Of a DNA stretch of 64,000 bases, positions 54,201-64,000 are shown in pieces. The stretch is taken from positions 30,843,676-30,907,675 of the forward strand of contig NC_072450.1 in assembly GCF_027596085.1 (NCBI RefSeq), written 5' to 3'. A model generated the notes under the pieces. It saw nothing but the letters and a program-made list of their open reading frames with translations. It did not search any database and was not told the DNA's origin. Made by a program: the position numbers and the translations under genes. How positions within the stretch are numbered: position 1 is the stretch's first letter; each line of letters begins with the position of its first letter. The stretch is from Anoplopoma fimbria (Eukaryota > Chordata > Actinopteri > Perciformes > Anoplopomatidae).

Positions 54201-55136
54201 CTGTAACGGGTGGTGTGTGGACCCAAGTGCAGTACGACCAGGAGACAGGGTAATGTTCAGGAGCTTTATTCAAAGCGGAACAAACAGCAGACAGAAAGGC
54301 AAGAGATAACTCACGGGGTATATTCCACTCTCGAGAGCGCTGATCCGTCAGCGGAGCAGGCAGACAAAAACCAAAAAGAGCGAAGGCAAATTTCGTGGTC
54401 GGGGACAGAAGGCTGAGTCGGTTAACCGGGGCAGAGGCAAGGTAGGAATACCGTGGTCGGGGACGGAAGGCTGAGTCAGTTACCGGGGCAGAGGCAAGGC
54501 GGAGAAGTCCAAACAAGCGGGGTCGGCAACGGGAAATCAGTCCGGGGAATAACGCTGGAAGGTCTGACATAATGCGGAGAACGATCTGGCAGTGAGTGTG
54601 TGTGAGACTGGGGTATTTATACTGAGGTGAGTAGTGCAGCAGAGTGAGCAGGTGAGAGTGATTGTGCTGATGAGGTGGGTGTGGCAGACAGGTGCACTGC
54701 ATGAGGCTGATTAGGTGAGTGAGGGAGAGTGTGGTGAGAGAGAGGGGGCTGGGCTGTGAGCTGAGAGAAATAGTGCAGGAAGAGTGAACAGGTGTGACTG
54801 TGACAACTTCATGACAGAATGCCATTCTCCAGCAGCTGTATGGAACATTTTAAATTAGAACAAACCAACAAAATAAATGAACTGAAATGTATTTACACAC
54901 TGAAATAGTTAAAACTATAAATAAATCTAAATAGACAATAAGCTATTAAATACCTAAAACCGAAAGTATATTTAACGTTATTAGGGATTAAATAGTAATA
55001 AGTAATAATAACTTAATGTACAATCAACCACAGGAAACAGATTAAATGTTAAATGCTCATGTCAGCATTAATGAACAATGATCATTTAATGCATTATTCA
55101 TCAATACAAAAAGCAAGAACCTAGCCAGCTTAGATT

Positions 55137-55660
55137 AAGTAAAAGCCTTCAACAGAGTAAACTAGACTTTATAACCACATTACAAAGATTTGTAAGATTT
55201 CATTTATTAACTGGCTTAATATTTGGTACACAGCACCTTCAGCGACTGCCATCACCAATGGACGATCCTCACAAAGCTTAACACTGAAAAGGGGGACTAG
55301 GCAAGGATGCCCACTCTCTCAATCACTATTCACCATTTTCATTGAACCTTCAGCCCTTTTGTCAGAACATCAACATTAAATGAATCCAAACACTCAACAC
55401 TCAGAAGATCAGTCTTTATGCAGATGATATATTGCTGTTCCTACAGAACTCTCACTCATCACTACAGGAAATAAAACTTATTGAATCATATTCCAAAATC
55501 TCTGACAACTCAATTAACTGGAACAAATCATCCATCCATAAAACATTAACAGCTGGGATGTAGCAGACAATGCACAACCTATCCCAATAACAATAAATGA
55601 CAACTCCCACATTCATGAAACTAGACACTTCCTGCAGATGTTTGAGCTGCTGGAAAGCTA
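55137..55660 (+). pseudogene. L1-type LINE reverse-transcriptase fragment
   Basis: Pieces in shifting frames read KAFNRVN, then SATAITNGRSSQSL, LKRGTRQGCPLSQSLF, and the catalytic box SLYADDILLFLQNS, followed by INWNKSS. The RGTRQGCPLSP and YADD spacing and sequence are those of L1/Tx1-clade RT, distinct from the L2-type copy at 45.6 kb. Stops and frameshifts separate the blocks. No 3' tail was identified. Confidence 0.8.
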
Positions 55661-55849
55661 ACTATCTTTGAGGAAGTTTCAATAAAAATAACATTATATT
55701 TTTACCTGAATAAAACCAATGGAAAGATAGATTCAGTTAGTGAGATGTAATAGTATTTCTGTAAAATAAAAAATATTAAACCCAGACAAAAACAGAAGAG
55801 TGGTGAATATGATACTGCTGTTGGAATGTGCAGAACAAAAAGTAAGTCA

Positions 55850-56012
55850 AAACAGCTTCTTTACTCTGGCTGTGAGACTCCATAACTCATCCTCCACTCT
55901 CCTCATATAATATATGTTTTGTGTTATCCTTGTGTAGCAAAATAGGACTAAAATCTGCTTTTGTTGTGCAACACAATGACAATCAAATAACCTTCTAACC
56001 TTCTAACCACAA
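55850..56012 (+). mobile_element. LINE 3' end with (ACCTTCTA)n tail
   Basis: The frame reads FFTLAVRLHNSSSTL, the typical C-terminal end of CR1/Rex/L2-type RT proteins. It is followed by gttgtgcaacacaatgacaa and a tail of aaccttctaaccttctaacc. It is short and 5' truncated. Confidence 0.6.
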
Positions 56013-57049
56013 TAAAAAAAAAACAGGTATACAATTAGGGAAAACTATCAGGGAAGCTGTATTTAACACTATTACTATCTATATAAAAGCAAACAACTAT
56101 TATCTATGTGAAGATGAATAGAGTTATGTCTACGTAAGCAGAGAATTTAGTTACTGTGTATGTAGTTATCAGAGCTTCTCCTTGCGTTGTTGACATATAG
56201 TTGCCTATGCTTTTAGTGCATGTTAGCAGCCACTGCTCTGCACTGCACTGCCGTCACGGTTCGTTGTCAACATGTTGAGAGGCAATGGAAAATACTCCCA
56301 ATCTCTGGTCTTGCAAACACAGGCTATATAAATACCATTTCAAGCATGCTGTCACTGCTTCAGATTCGTCTTCTTCTTGACATACAATTGTTATGTTCTC
56401 CCCTGCACTTTCGCTCCAACATCTAGCCTAGATTCCCCTGTAAATTCTCACCAAACATTGCAAGGGATTATTCCATCTGAGCATATTGTTTAGTATATGG
56501 CAACAGCCCTTCAAAGGATTTGATTTCTGAATTCATTTCAGTTTATTCAGCATGTCTGTATGTGTAGATGCTCTGCTGGTTCGACTGCATGCAGTGTTGT
56601 GAAGCAGCAGCAGACTCTACCTCTTCAAATCCCTTCCATCCACTTTTGCTGATTTTCACCAACTCTTCAATTTTATTCCTCATCCTCATACACATACAGC
56701 TATGGCTCCTACTTCCAATGTGTTTCCAATTATCTTACACTGTTGTTTAGAGCTTTTCATTTTAAAACAATATTCGGCACTAAAATGAGAATCACACAGG
56801 GGTTCCGTCTTCTCACAAGGCCATTCCTTTATTTCCTTTTGCAAAGCACTGTTTAGATATCACCTGCTAAATAGCAAATTAGCTCTTCATTGATTTCAAC
56901 TATATTTCAGCTCCTAAGCAGCAAACAACTCATCTTACCTTCATGAGGAAATTAGCATGGAGCACTTGCCTTTGAGTATTTGTGTGTGTGGATGTTAAAA
57001 TGAGATGTGAGAGAGCCGTGAATGAAGAGTGATCTATCATAGCCATTCA

Positions 57050-57245
57050 TGTTCCGCCAGGCGGCAACCTCCAGTTATGAACATTGAAGCCATAGCAGAA
57101 ATGCCTTAAACTTCCATAAGGAAGTCTGATTATATGATAGTCTATGAGAAAACGATACTACTTCTCACTTGATTTATTCCCTCAGTAAACATTGGAAACA
57201 TCAGTTTATTGTCTACATCGCTATTTTCAAGTCTTATTCAATCAA
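57050..57245 (+). repeat. Dispersed teleost repeat (family Y), copy 1
   Basis: The blocks ggcggcaacctccagttatg, gatagtctatgagaaaacga, tacttctcacttgatttatt and ccctcagtaaacattggaaa correspond in order to 60058-60330. It is non-coding. Confidence 0.65.
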
Positions 57246-57500
57246 CATATCCTCATACAACGGTTCGTATGATACCCTACAATAGTTACTCCTCATTTTC
57301 TGTGCGTTTTCCTACAAAAGCCTGCGGCACATGTCAATTTCCGCTTGTTACATGCATACGGCCTTTTCAAAAAATGTCTGTCTTCACAGGAAACTCAGTT
57401 AGGTTCAGGCAACAAAACCTCTTAGTTAGGTTCAGACCAGCCTGTTTCAATACAGCCTCTGGCTGCAAAAAAAATGGCCACTGCCAAAATGCCGAAAGAG
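57246..57500 (+). repeat. Dispersed repeat family X, forward copy
   Basis: It starts cctcatacaacggttcgtat directly after the family Y copy and includes ttccgcttgttacatgcata, tcacaggaaactcagttagg and caggcaacaaaacc. It is the best preserved member of this family in the window. Confidence 0.6.
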
Positions 57501-57699
57501 TATTCAAAACCAAAACCAAAAGTCCAGAAATGTATGGGTGACGTCAGGTGACTACATCCACCTCCAATATACAGGCTGTGTTCGGCAAGTGCCCTCTTCA
57601 ACATGATATGAAAATGAACAGTGGAAAACAGTCTAGTCATCATTAGGAGCAAATCTGGTGTGACCGTTAAAAACGAGAAGCTTGTACTAGTATTAGTAT

Positions 57700-58015
57700 T
57701 CTAGTATTATTCTGCTATTATTGGTGCTACTACTGCTATTACTACTCTCATATGTATAATTTATGTCATATGGATTTACTGTGTTGTAATTTTATGATGT
57801 TGTTCATTCTGTACACTTTCCTCTCTCCTGCACTTCTGGCCACCCTGGGAGAGTTTCTCCTCCACTGCTCTTTTCTCTCTTTTTTTATTAACTGTGGGGA
57901 GTTTTTCCTTTTCTGATGTGGGGGTCCAGATACAGAGGCTGTCGTAATATGTACAGATTGTAAAGCCCAAATTTAGGATTTGTGATATTGGGCAGTACAA
58001 ATAAACTGAATTGGA
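57700..58015 (+). mobile_element. Diverged L2-type LINE tail
   Basis: The blocks tgttcattctgtacac, ggccaccctgggagagtttc, ggggagtttttccttttctg, tgtacagattgtaaagccc and gggcagtacaaataaactga match the order of the L2 tails at 17090-17595 and 46480-46966 with many more differences, so it is an older copy. Confidence 0.75.
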
Positions 58016-60057
58016 ACTAAAACAACACACACAGAGAAGGATTCAAGTCAAGCAGCCGCTGGAAAACATCTTTCATTTTCAGTATTTACATTGGCCTGTT
58101 CCTTTCATCCAGTCACTAATAGAGCGGCTGCACTCTTTGTACAGACCCTCCAGGTTTATAGGCAGCGTTCTCTCAGAGCTGAACAACAGGCTTCATAGAA
58201 TTGCTGACAAGAAATACACCTGAGCTGTCAGACAAAATGTCATGAAAGGCTTTAATACCTACGGAGAAATTAGCATTCATTCACTAAGATGGACAGTTAA
58301 AAAAGAAAAAGGGTAGAAAACGATGGCAGAACCAGAGACACATCTTTTTTTTTGACACATTTGTCTTCCTAAATTAAAAAAAACTTAAAACATAAGTCTT
58401 TCTTCTCAAAACCTGCCTCAGACATTACCCACAATGCAACTTGAGCGCTAACAGTTTGGTTGATGATTCCGGTGAGTTATACTAGTACCCATTAATGTGG
58501 CGTCTAGTGATTTTGAGTAGACTATTATGTTAGTCAGTGATAAAAAGAAGCAGAAATATATCGTATTACTATACCATAAAGGGCATATTGATTCCGGTAA
58601 TGCTACCATTCTAAGAGGTCGGAAATCATTCATAAGTAACTTATAGTGTACTGTAGATGTGAGATTATTCTTGTTGTGGGGGTTAAAGTTTAAGTCAGCC
58701 TGAAAAGGAAGTCCAAACTCCGTCACCTCTGCCACACTCGCTCTCAGATGCTGCAGTTGAAAAGATCACTTCAAAGTTATGCTCTCTCTGGTAATTGAGG
58801 TCACAAACAGCCGGAGCCAACAGTTTTTGTTTTAGGACTTTGTGAGAGGATGTCAGTACACTGCACAGAGAGTCATGTTAACCAGCCTGGCAAGCCAGTC
58901 TGTGATGCTTTGTAGCCGAGGATACCGGAGAGATGACACGGACTAAGTCCTAATGTGGGTGGATGTGAATGTATGACTATCTGCTCCGTTGAGGCTCATA
59001 AAAAGATTTCGATCCTTGTATTGAAGTCTTCTCAGCTGTGCAGAATGCATTCCACACATAAACACTGACTCAGACAAGCACAGATGCTTGGAAACAGTAA
59101 CAAGGCTCAACAGCTTGAGAGGGCCCTACAGGCCACCCACCACCACCAGTCACCAGTCAGGACATTTACCGAAACTCCTGTTTCTCTGAGCGCCGCTCTG
59201 GGTTTGTGGGGGCCAGCCAATCAAATCCCGGGACGCTAATTTGTACCGCAATAATTCTCAAGGCCGGGGAGGAAACGTAAAGTGTATTTGTGAGAAATAG
59301 GCGGCTGAGATTGGGAATCACTTGTTTGTGCGTTATGGAGGAGCTGCTCTCATGTTGCCTTGGGGCCACCATGCTGTTTTTTCTTAACAGATAAAGCACA
59401 TGGTCAACTGTTGTTTGAATAAAAAAGCTCTACAGGAGTACTGGATGTTTTGATCGTAACTTGTGGCAAAGAAACAGCAGTGCTCTTTATTTCTTTTTTT
59501 TTTTGTAGTGAGAGTGCAGGTTCATCATGTCATCATAATCAGATGAGGGATTTTGTTTCTCTCTGCGGAGTTTGCCTCTGAAGTCCCAGTGGGATACAGG
59601 ATTTAGATTCATCAATCAATCCCTAATACCTTTTTTGTTTTCTCTCTGTGAAAGACAAATGCATCTCTTTGATAACAGATATTGTATACAAGATATCATC
59701 GACAATTAGCTCATCAAACTGCACTGAAGTACCAAGTAATCAGCACCTTGACTGACATTTTTCAACAACAGCTGTTGATTTATGACTGTACACTCAAAGA
59801 CCTCTCGTGGTTGCAGTGATTGTGACTTGTTGAAAATCTATTTTATTGACAACATATTAAGTTGTTTTATACAGCCATTAACTGCTTACTCCTCACTGCT
59901 CTTGACTGGCCTGTAGGGGGCAAAAGTGATCAAAACTATTTCCTCTCGTTACCACTGCTGATTGGGAATTGCCCCTCTCCTGATCTGCAGGCCTCTGCTA
60001 TTGCATTTATGTATCTATGTATGAATGTTCTTGTGTATGAATTTATGTATGTATCAA
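58016..60057. other. Stretch without recognised genes
   Basis: Only short unsupported frames occur. The segment 59160-59400 is more GC-rich and free of recognised repeats, but nothing in it identifies an exon or a regulatory element. Confidence 0.45.
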
Positions 60058-60340
60058 TCAGGCAACAACCTCCGGTTCTGACAAGTGAAGCCAAAGTGGA
60101 AGTGTCTTAAAACTTGCATTCTCTCTACTGACCATCAGGGGGCGACTCCTGCGGTTGCAAAAATAAGTCAGATCGTATAGAAGTCTATGAGAAAAGGACT
60201 CTACTTCTCTCTTGATTTATCCCTCAGTAAACATTGTAAACATGAGTTTATGGTCTCAATCTCTAGTTTCAAGCCTTCTTCAATACAGCATGATGGTCAC
60301 TGGTTTCAAAAAAAGCCAACATGGCAACAGCCTTAATCCA
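60058..60340 (+). repeat. Dispersed teleost repeat (family Y), copy 2
   Basis: It contains aggcaacaacctccggttct, tgaccatcagggggcgactc, agaagtctatgagaaaagga and ccctcagtaaacattgtaaa. It matches 57050-57245 and is a well-known kind of fish interspersed repeat. Confidence 0.65.
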
Positions 60341-60454
60341 AATTGGCCAAGGCCAAATTGCCAAACTCGAGCCTTCAAAGCGGCAGTCAATAGGTGGCAA
60401 TGGTATAAATAAATGTATGCATGTTTTTATGTATATATCTTTTTATGTATGTAT

Positions 60455-60490
60455 TATGTATGTATGTATGTATGTATGTATGTATGTATG
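60455..60490. repeat. Microsatellite (TATG)9
   Basis: A perfect tetranucleotide array of about 36 bp lies within a longer tatg-rich stretch from about 60415. Confidence 0.93.
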
Positions 60491-60491
60491 T

Positions 60492-60602
60492 TAATGGTAA
60501 ATGGACTGTACTTGTATAACTCCTTTCTAGTCTTCCAACCACTCAAAGCTCTTTTACACGACATGTCATCATTCATCCATTCACACCCATTCATGTGTGC
60601 TG
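60492..60602 (-). repeat. SINE fragment, 3' half
   Basis: The phrases aatggtaaatggactgtact, ctttctagtcttccaaccac and tcatccattcacacccattc match the SINE at 12941-13240 in order. The tRNA head is absent. Confidence 0.65.
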
Positions 60603-60661
60603 TCTCATGCCGGTAGGAGAACAGCTAGTTAGCTGTTAGCAGCCGGTAATATGGTCTTTTG

Positions 60662-60795
60662 GTGTGTTTAGCTAACAAAGCTAACAGCTAATATGGTTAA
60701 TACAGCTAACAGAACTAAACACACAATAAGACGTTAAATAGTCTTATTGTGCAGCTCTCATTATAAGCTGCACGGAGCCGAGTTATAATGAGAGC
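60662..60795. repeat. Cluster of three stem-loops
   Basis: Three exact inverted repeats follow one another: 60662-60671 with 60715-60724 (gtgtgtttag), 60722-60732 with 60741-60751 (cacaataagac), and 60754-60766 with 60783-60795 (gctctcattataa). Several agctaac words lie in the first loop. No coding content. Confidence 0.8.
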
Positions 60796-62936
60796 GGATC
60801 TGATCTGTTGTGTGAGACCTTCGAGGGAAAAATGTCTCTGATCCGCATGCTCTCTAGAGTGGGAGCAATTGTGGGCTGTATTCATTCAATCAAACATTAC
60901 AGACACAGAGATCTGCACTCTATTCAGTGCACTTTTCTGTTTAAATAATGTTTGTTCAGTTACTTTTGATACAAACACTGTGATCATTGCAGTCCGTGCT
61001 GCTGTCAGGGCCTCTTCCTCAGTTACCTTTCAGCCAGTGCTCTTACAAATGCTGTGTACACTGTCTGGTATTACAGTCCATTCCCCATCTCTGGCAGCTG
61101 CCCAAGCCAATGGGCAAGCAGTGCAGTCAAAGCACCAGGAGAAAATATTTAGACAATTCCACGACAATCAATCCATTGTTCCTGTCTCCAGTTTAATCAC
61201 TAACTACCCCTTTTTAATTCAAGCTTTGTTCGTTTCAGGTATTCAATACTTTGTTTTCAGTAATAGCTATAGGTAGATTTTATCTACAGCCAACGATAAA
61301 AACCTTACCTTATAGTTTTTAGTTCAATACTTTCTCTGTTTTCTCCTAACTGATTTGCACTGATGTAAGGCTTTTGGTGATTTGTGCCTTCTTGAGTAAT
61401 GCTTTGACATTGGAAATGCGCAGAAACTCTGCTGTAAGAAATCATTACGATTCCATTCTCCTTTTCAAATCCCAGTTTCTATCTGCTGCATTTGGCCTTT
61501 ACACATTCCTGATCAGTGAATTATTGGAGTCATGGCTGACTGAGCAGCAAGATTAAATTGCTCTTGATGGGGGACTGATCTTGGCTTTGCCATAAAAAAA
61601 CATTTTTGCTTTGTGATTTTACTACAACTTCAAACACAAATGCAGATTGGCATTAATACGTTGCATTTAGAACTAGTAAGGACTAAACCTCAAGCTATCA
61701 TTTTTGGTCACAACAATATGGTAATATGTCAAAGTGAAATGAGATCATCTTCATCAAATCTGTATTAATGCTCCCTAATGCCAATACTGCTTGTTGCTGC
61801 TCGCTGGGGTAAACATTCAGTGGATTTCGGGCGAGTCTTTATGATGACTACCAACCACAGAGCAAACATCAAGAGACTGCAATCAAAGAGGGAAAGCGAG
61901 GAAGAGGGTAAAGGAGAGACGCAGGGAGAAAATAAGAAAACAGAGGCGCAGGATTAGAGGTGAGAGAAGGGAAGAGAGTGATGGAGAGACAACAAACGCA
62001 TGAATGGAGGAAATGAGTCCCGGGGCCTGCTGGGCTAATGATGAGGAGCTGAGGAACCCTGTGTAGTCCAGCTCCCTCTGATGAAGCTCTAAAGAGACAC
62101 ACACACACAAAGGACTCGTGGACTAATCTCACCTCCCATCATTTAAGGAACATGTCCAACCCTAATCTTAGTAATTTCTTGTCTGCTCTCCTTTCATCAA
62201 AAGGTGCTTTTGATGATTTACACAATTGTTAATGGAAACACCCCTTCCTACCTGTCTGATCTAAACATTATATTTGATCAAATAATCTCCACTTGATGCC
62301 TTTAAATCCAAATTGAAGACTTTGTTCTTGCACCTGTTACCATCAGTCTGCTAGGTTGGTCTTAATCTCAATAAAGCCATTAAGGAATATGACTCCAAAT
62401 GCCTAAGCCTCATTTACGGGCTCATTCACATGACTGGAGGGAGGAAATGACTCTCGATTTGGCTATGAGTATTTTTGACAACTTTAAGATCCTTGTGATT
62501 TAAATGAAAGCTATTCATGCGATTGCACTGCAAAGTTGATTTTTAAAAAAATGCCACTGAGTTAAAGACATTTTTTCCCAATGTAAGTCTATGGGAGAAA
62601 GTATTTTTGGGCCTCATGGAATCATGTGACACCTGCTCATTGTAATTCAACTTTGGCCACTATGCATAATTCAATTATTTGACCAACGTTTGAACAAATC
62701 AAAAATAATTAGATATTGCCCAATGAACCAATGCTCTACCTAGTTTGGATCTGGATCGTGGTCCTCCAGGAGATTCAGCTTCTCTCTTCTCCCTCTCCCA
62801 CTCTCCCTTGAGTGCATGTTGACCTCGCCTTTGTCTCCCTCTGTGTATGTCTGTTCTTCTCTCCTGCCTTCATCTCATGTCGGGCTACTTTTACAGAACA
62901 AAAGGAAACTATATGAATGACTGAGTGTGTTCTTGT
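60796..62936. other. Stretch without recognised genes, with a purine-rich tract
   Basis: 61886-61995 is strongly purine-rich on the plus strand (runs such as gagggaaagcgaggaagagg). Nothing else was recognised; open frames are short and unsupported. Confidence 0.5.
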
Positions 62937-62996
62937 ACTGGCACTTGCTGCGGTTCAGTCAGCTACACTGGCACTTGCTGCGGTTCAGTCAGCTAC
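62937..62996 (+). repeat. Perfect 30-bp tandem duplication
   Basis: The 30-bp unit starting actggcacttgctgcggttc occurs twice without a difference, 62937-62966 and 62967-62996. Identity suggests a recent event or a mapping/assembly artefact. Confidence 0.95.
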
Positions 62997-63109
62997 AACC
63001 TGAAGCAGACAACCACTGTTGGTAGCTATAACTACAAAAGGTAATGCACTCTAACTCTTATATAACCCACAATATCAGTTTGTATGTAATACATGTGAAT
63101 CTAGAGTTA

Positions 63110-63215
63110 TATTTACCCAAACCATGATCTTTGCTAAACCAAGTAGTTTTATTGCCTAAACACCGCAGGAGATCTCACAGGCATACTGATGGCTCCTGTT
63201 CGGGACATCGTAGGA
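63110..63215 (-). repeat. Dispersed repeat family X, reverse fragment
   Basis: It contains acccaaaccatgatctttgc and taaaccaagtagttttattg followed by cctaaac, the reverse of the gtttaggcaacaaaacc-cttagttaggttt core of this family. Confidence 0.5.
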
Positions 63216-63575
63216 AAAAGCACAAAAAGAACAATATATTCCATCAGATAATACACAAACAAACCAATATAATAAATCCAAACACACTGCTAAAACCTCT
63301 CCTTGCTCCTTGGGCTCAACACCTCCAACAATGCTTAGTTAAGAAGTTTGAAAGAAATATCAACAATCTGGAGACTGATATGATTAGGTAGTCATATAAA
63401 TAACTTTATTCCATACGCACTGACTGAGCAAATAATGAGGTAAGGTCATCGGATGTAACACCCTGCATTCACTGTAACCTAGAAAGCAGAGGAGGACAGC
63501 CTCCAACAAAGTGAACCACAACAAGAATGTTCCAGCTATTAGCTATTATTGGACCTGAGGGCGGAGGAAAGGTGC

Positions 63576-63576
<1 letters not shown>

Positions 63577-63656
<80 letters not shown>
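63577..63656. repeat. Microsatellite (TG)35 followed by (GA)5
   Basis: The TG run covers 63577-63646 without interruption and passes into a short GA run. The remaining DNA to 64000 is moderately CpG-rich (63830-63950) but shows no recognised gene. Confidence 0.97.
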
Positions 63657-64000
63657 GTGGTTGGGGTGAGAAGGTGGAGAGATGAATGCAAATATCTGGT
63701 TGCTAACAGGGATCAGAGGCACCTGTTGGGCCATCATCAGCGGTGAGAACACACCAGGGAGGAGAGCAGATTAGCTTAAAGGAGAGGACAGAGAATGAAG
63801 TCGGCTCAGATGGGCTGGATGAGACTGACCGGTCCAGAACTAGCAGTCACAAGGGCGGTAGTTTGTGTAACGTGCTCCGGATTCAGCCTGACGCGTACCA
63901 GAGCGTCTGCGTCTGGCACGGCCGTCAACTTCTCTACAGCGCTGATCAGACCAGATAATAGGCTACATACGTCGCCATGCTAACTTCAACCAACCAGTTG

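Larger units (their letters stand above)
52003..54805 (-). mobile_element. Short non-autonomous LTR retrotransposon, interrupted
   Basis: Two direct repeats, 52003-53626 (interrupted) and 54202-54805, both begin TGT-ACGG-TGGTGTGTGG and end CTGTGACA. The outer flanks are an identical 5-bp duplication ACTTC (51998-52002 and 54806-54810), as left by a retroviral-type integrase. On the minus strand the intact LTR has TATAAATA (54621-54614) and AATAAA (54270-54265), and a purine run GAGGGGGGG precedes the left LTR, so transcription is minus. The interior (53627-54201) is only 575 bp, GC-rich and tandemly repetitive, with no gag, protease, RT or integrase. No convincing tRNA primer site was found. 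It is a TRIM/LARD-like, probably Gypsy-related, element. Confidence 0.85.

Noticed and set aside
53408..54825. Minus- and plus-strand open frames up to 361 codons at 53.4-54.8 kb
   Set aside because: They cross LTR boundaries and tandem GC-rich repeats, overlap on both strands, and contain no recognisable domain. High GC removes stops by chance.
59160..59400. Repeat-free, GC-richer segment that might be a conserved regulatory element
   Set aside because: Composition alone cannot support this; it would need cross-species alignment.
63743..63958. 71-codon plus-strand frame in a CpG-rich patch
   Set aside because: There is no recognisable domain, splice context or second supporting signal, and an overlapping frame is also open.
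1..64000. CRISPR-like arrays, operons or phage-type modules
   Set aside because: Regular spaced repeats are absent apart from the minisatellite and microsatellites, and the sequence is clearly eukaryotic.

Overview
This is vertebrate nuclear DNA, most likely from a spiny-rayed (percomorph) teleost fish. It is AT-rich, has no long open reading frames, and carries short split exons with canonical GT-AG borders. The transposon types are typical of fish: hAT, Tc1/mariner-like MITEs, L2- and Rex-like LINEs, tRNA-derived SINEs with teleost tails, and a Gypsy-like LTR element. There are no prokaryotic operons, CRISPR arrays or rRNA genes.

The one confidently recognised gene is adamtsl3 (ADAMTS-like 3, punctin-2), a secreted extracellular-matrix glycoprotein of the ADAMTS-like family, on the minus strand. 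Seven consecutive internal exons lie at 37550-37423, 26987-26942, 23096-22860, 8657-8531, 5987-5913, 4937-4780 and 138-27. Spliced in that order they keep one frame for 883 nt (294 codons). They encode TSP type-1 repeat 1, the cysteine-rich module, the spacer module and the start of TSP repeat 2. The first exon in the window opens at a splice acceptor and the last closes at a donor, so the signal-peptide exons and the long C-terminal part (further TSP repeats, Ig domains, PLAC) lie outside the window. The 26 kb upstream of 37550 is therefore probably intron; I found no exon in it.

Region by region. 1-13 kb: the spacer exons, a perfect 22-bp-arm hairpin, old dispersed repeats and SINE pieces. 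13-28 kb: a minisatellite that looks amplified from a neighbouring repeat, two nearly identical 233-bp MITEs in opposite orientation on either side of the cysteine-rich exon, an L2 LINE tail and long AC microsatellites. 28-37 kb: a Rex-like LINE tail, a broken coiled-coil coding segment of unknown identity on the minus strand, LINE and MITE remnants, and TSP1 exon a. 37-45 kb: mostly featureless intron-like DNA with SINE fragments. 45-50 kb: a dead 5'-truncated L2 LINE, a TTAA-flanked MITE and a decayed hAT transposon with perfect terminal repeats and 8-bp target duplication, sitting inside an older repeat. 52-55 kb: a short LTR retrotransposon with matching 5-bp duplications, whose left LTR is split by a 980-bp inverted-repeat element that itself holds a LINE tail. 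55-64 kb: an L1-type RT remnant, more LINE tails, a cluster of stem-loops, simple repeats and a perfect 30-bp tandem duplication.

I see no new multi-gene system. The most testable ideas are the inverted MITE pair around a frame-neutral exon (possible exon circularisation or skipping), the perfect hairpin at 2.1 kb, the unidentified coiled-coil segment and the datable nested insertions. All calls come from reading the sequence and from remembered family features; no database search was run.
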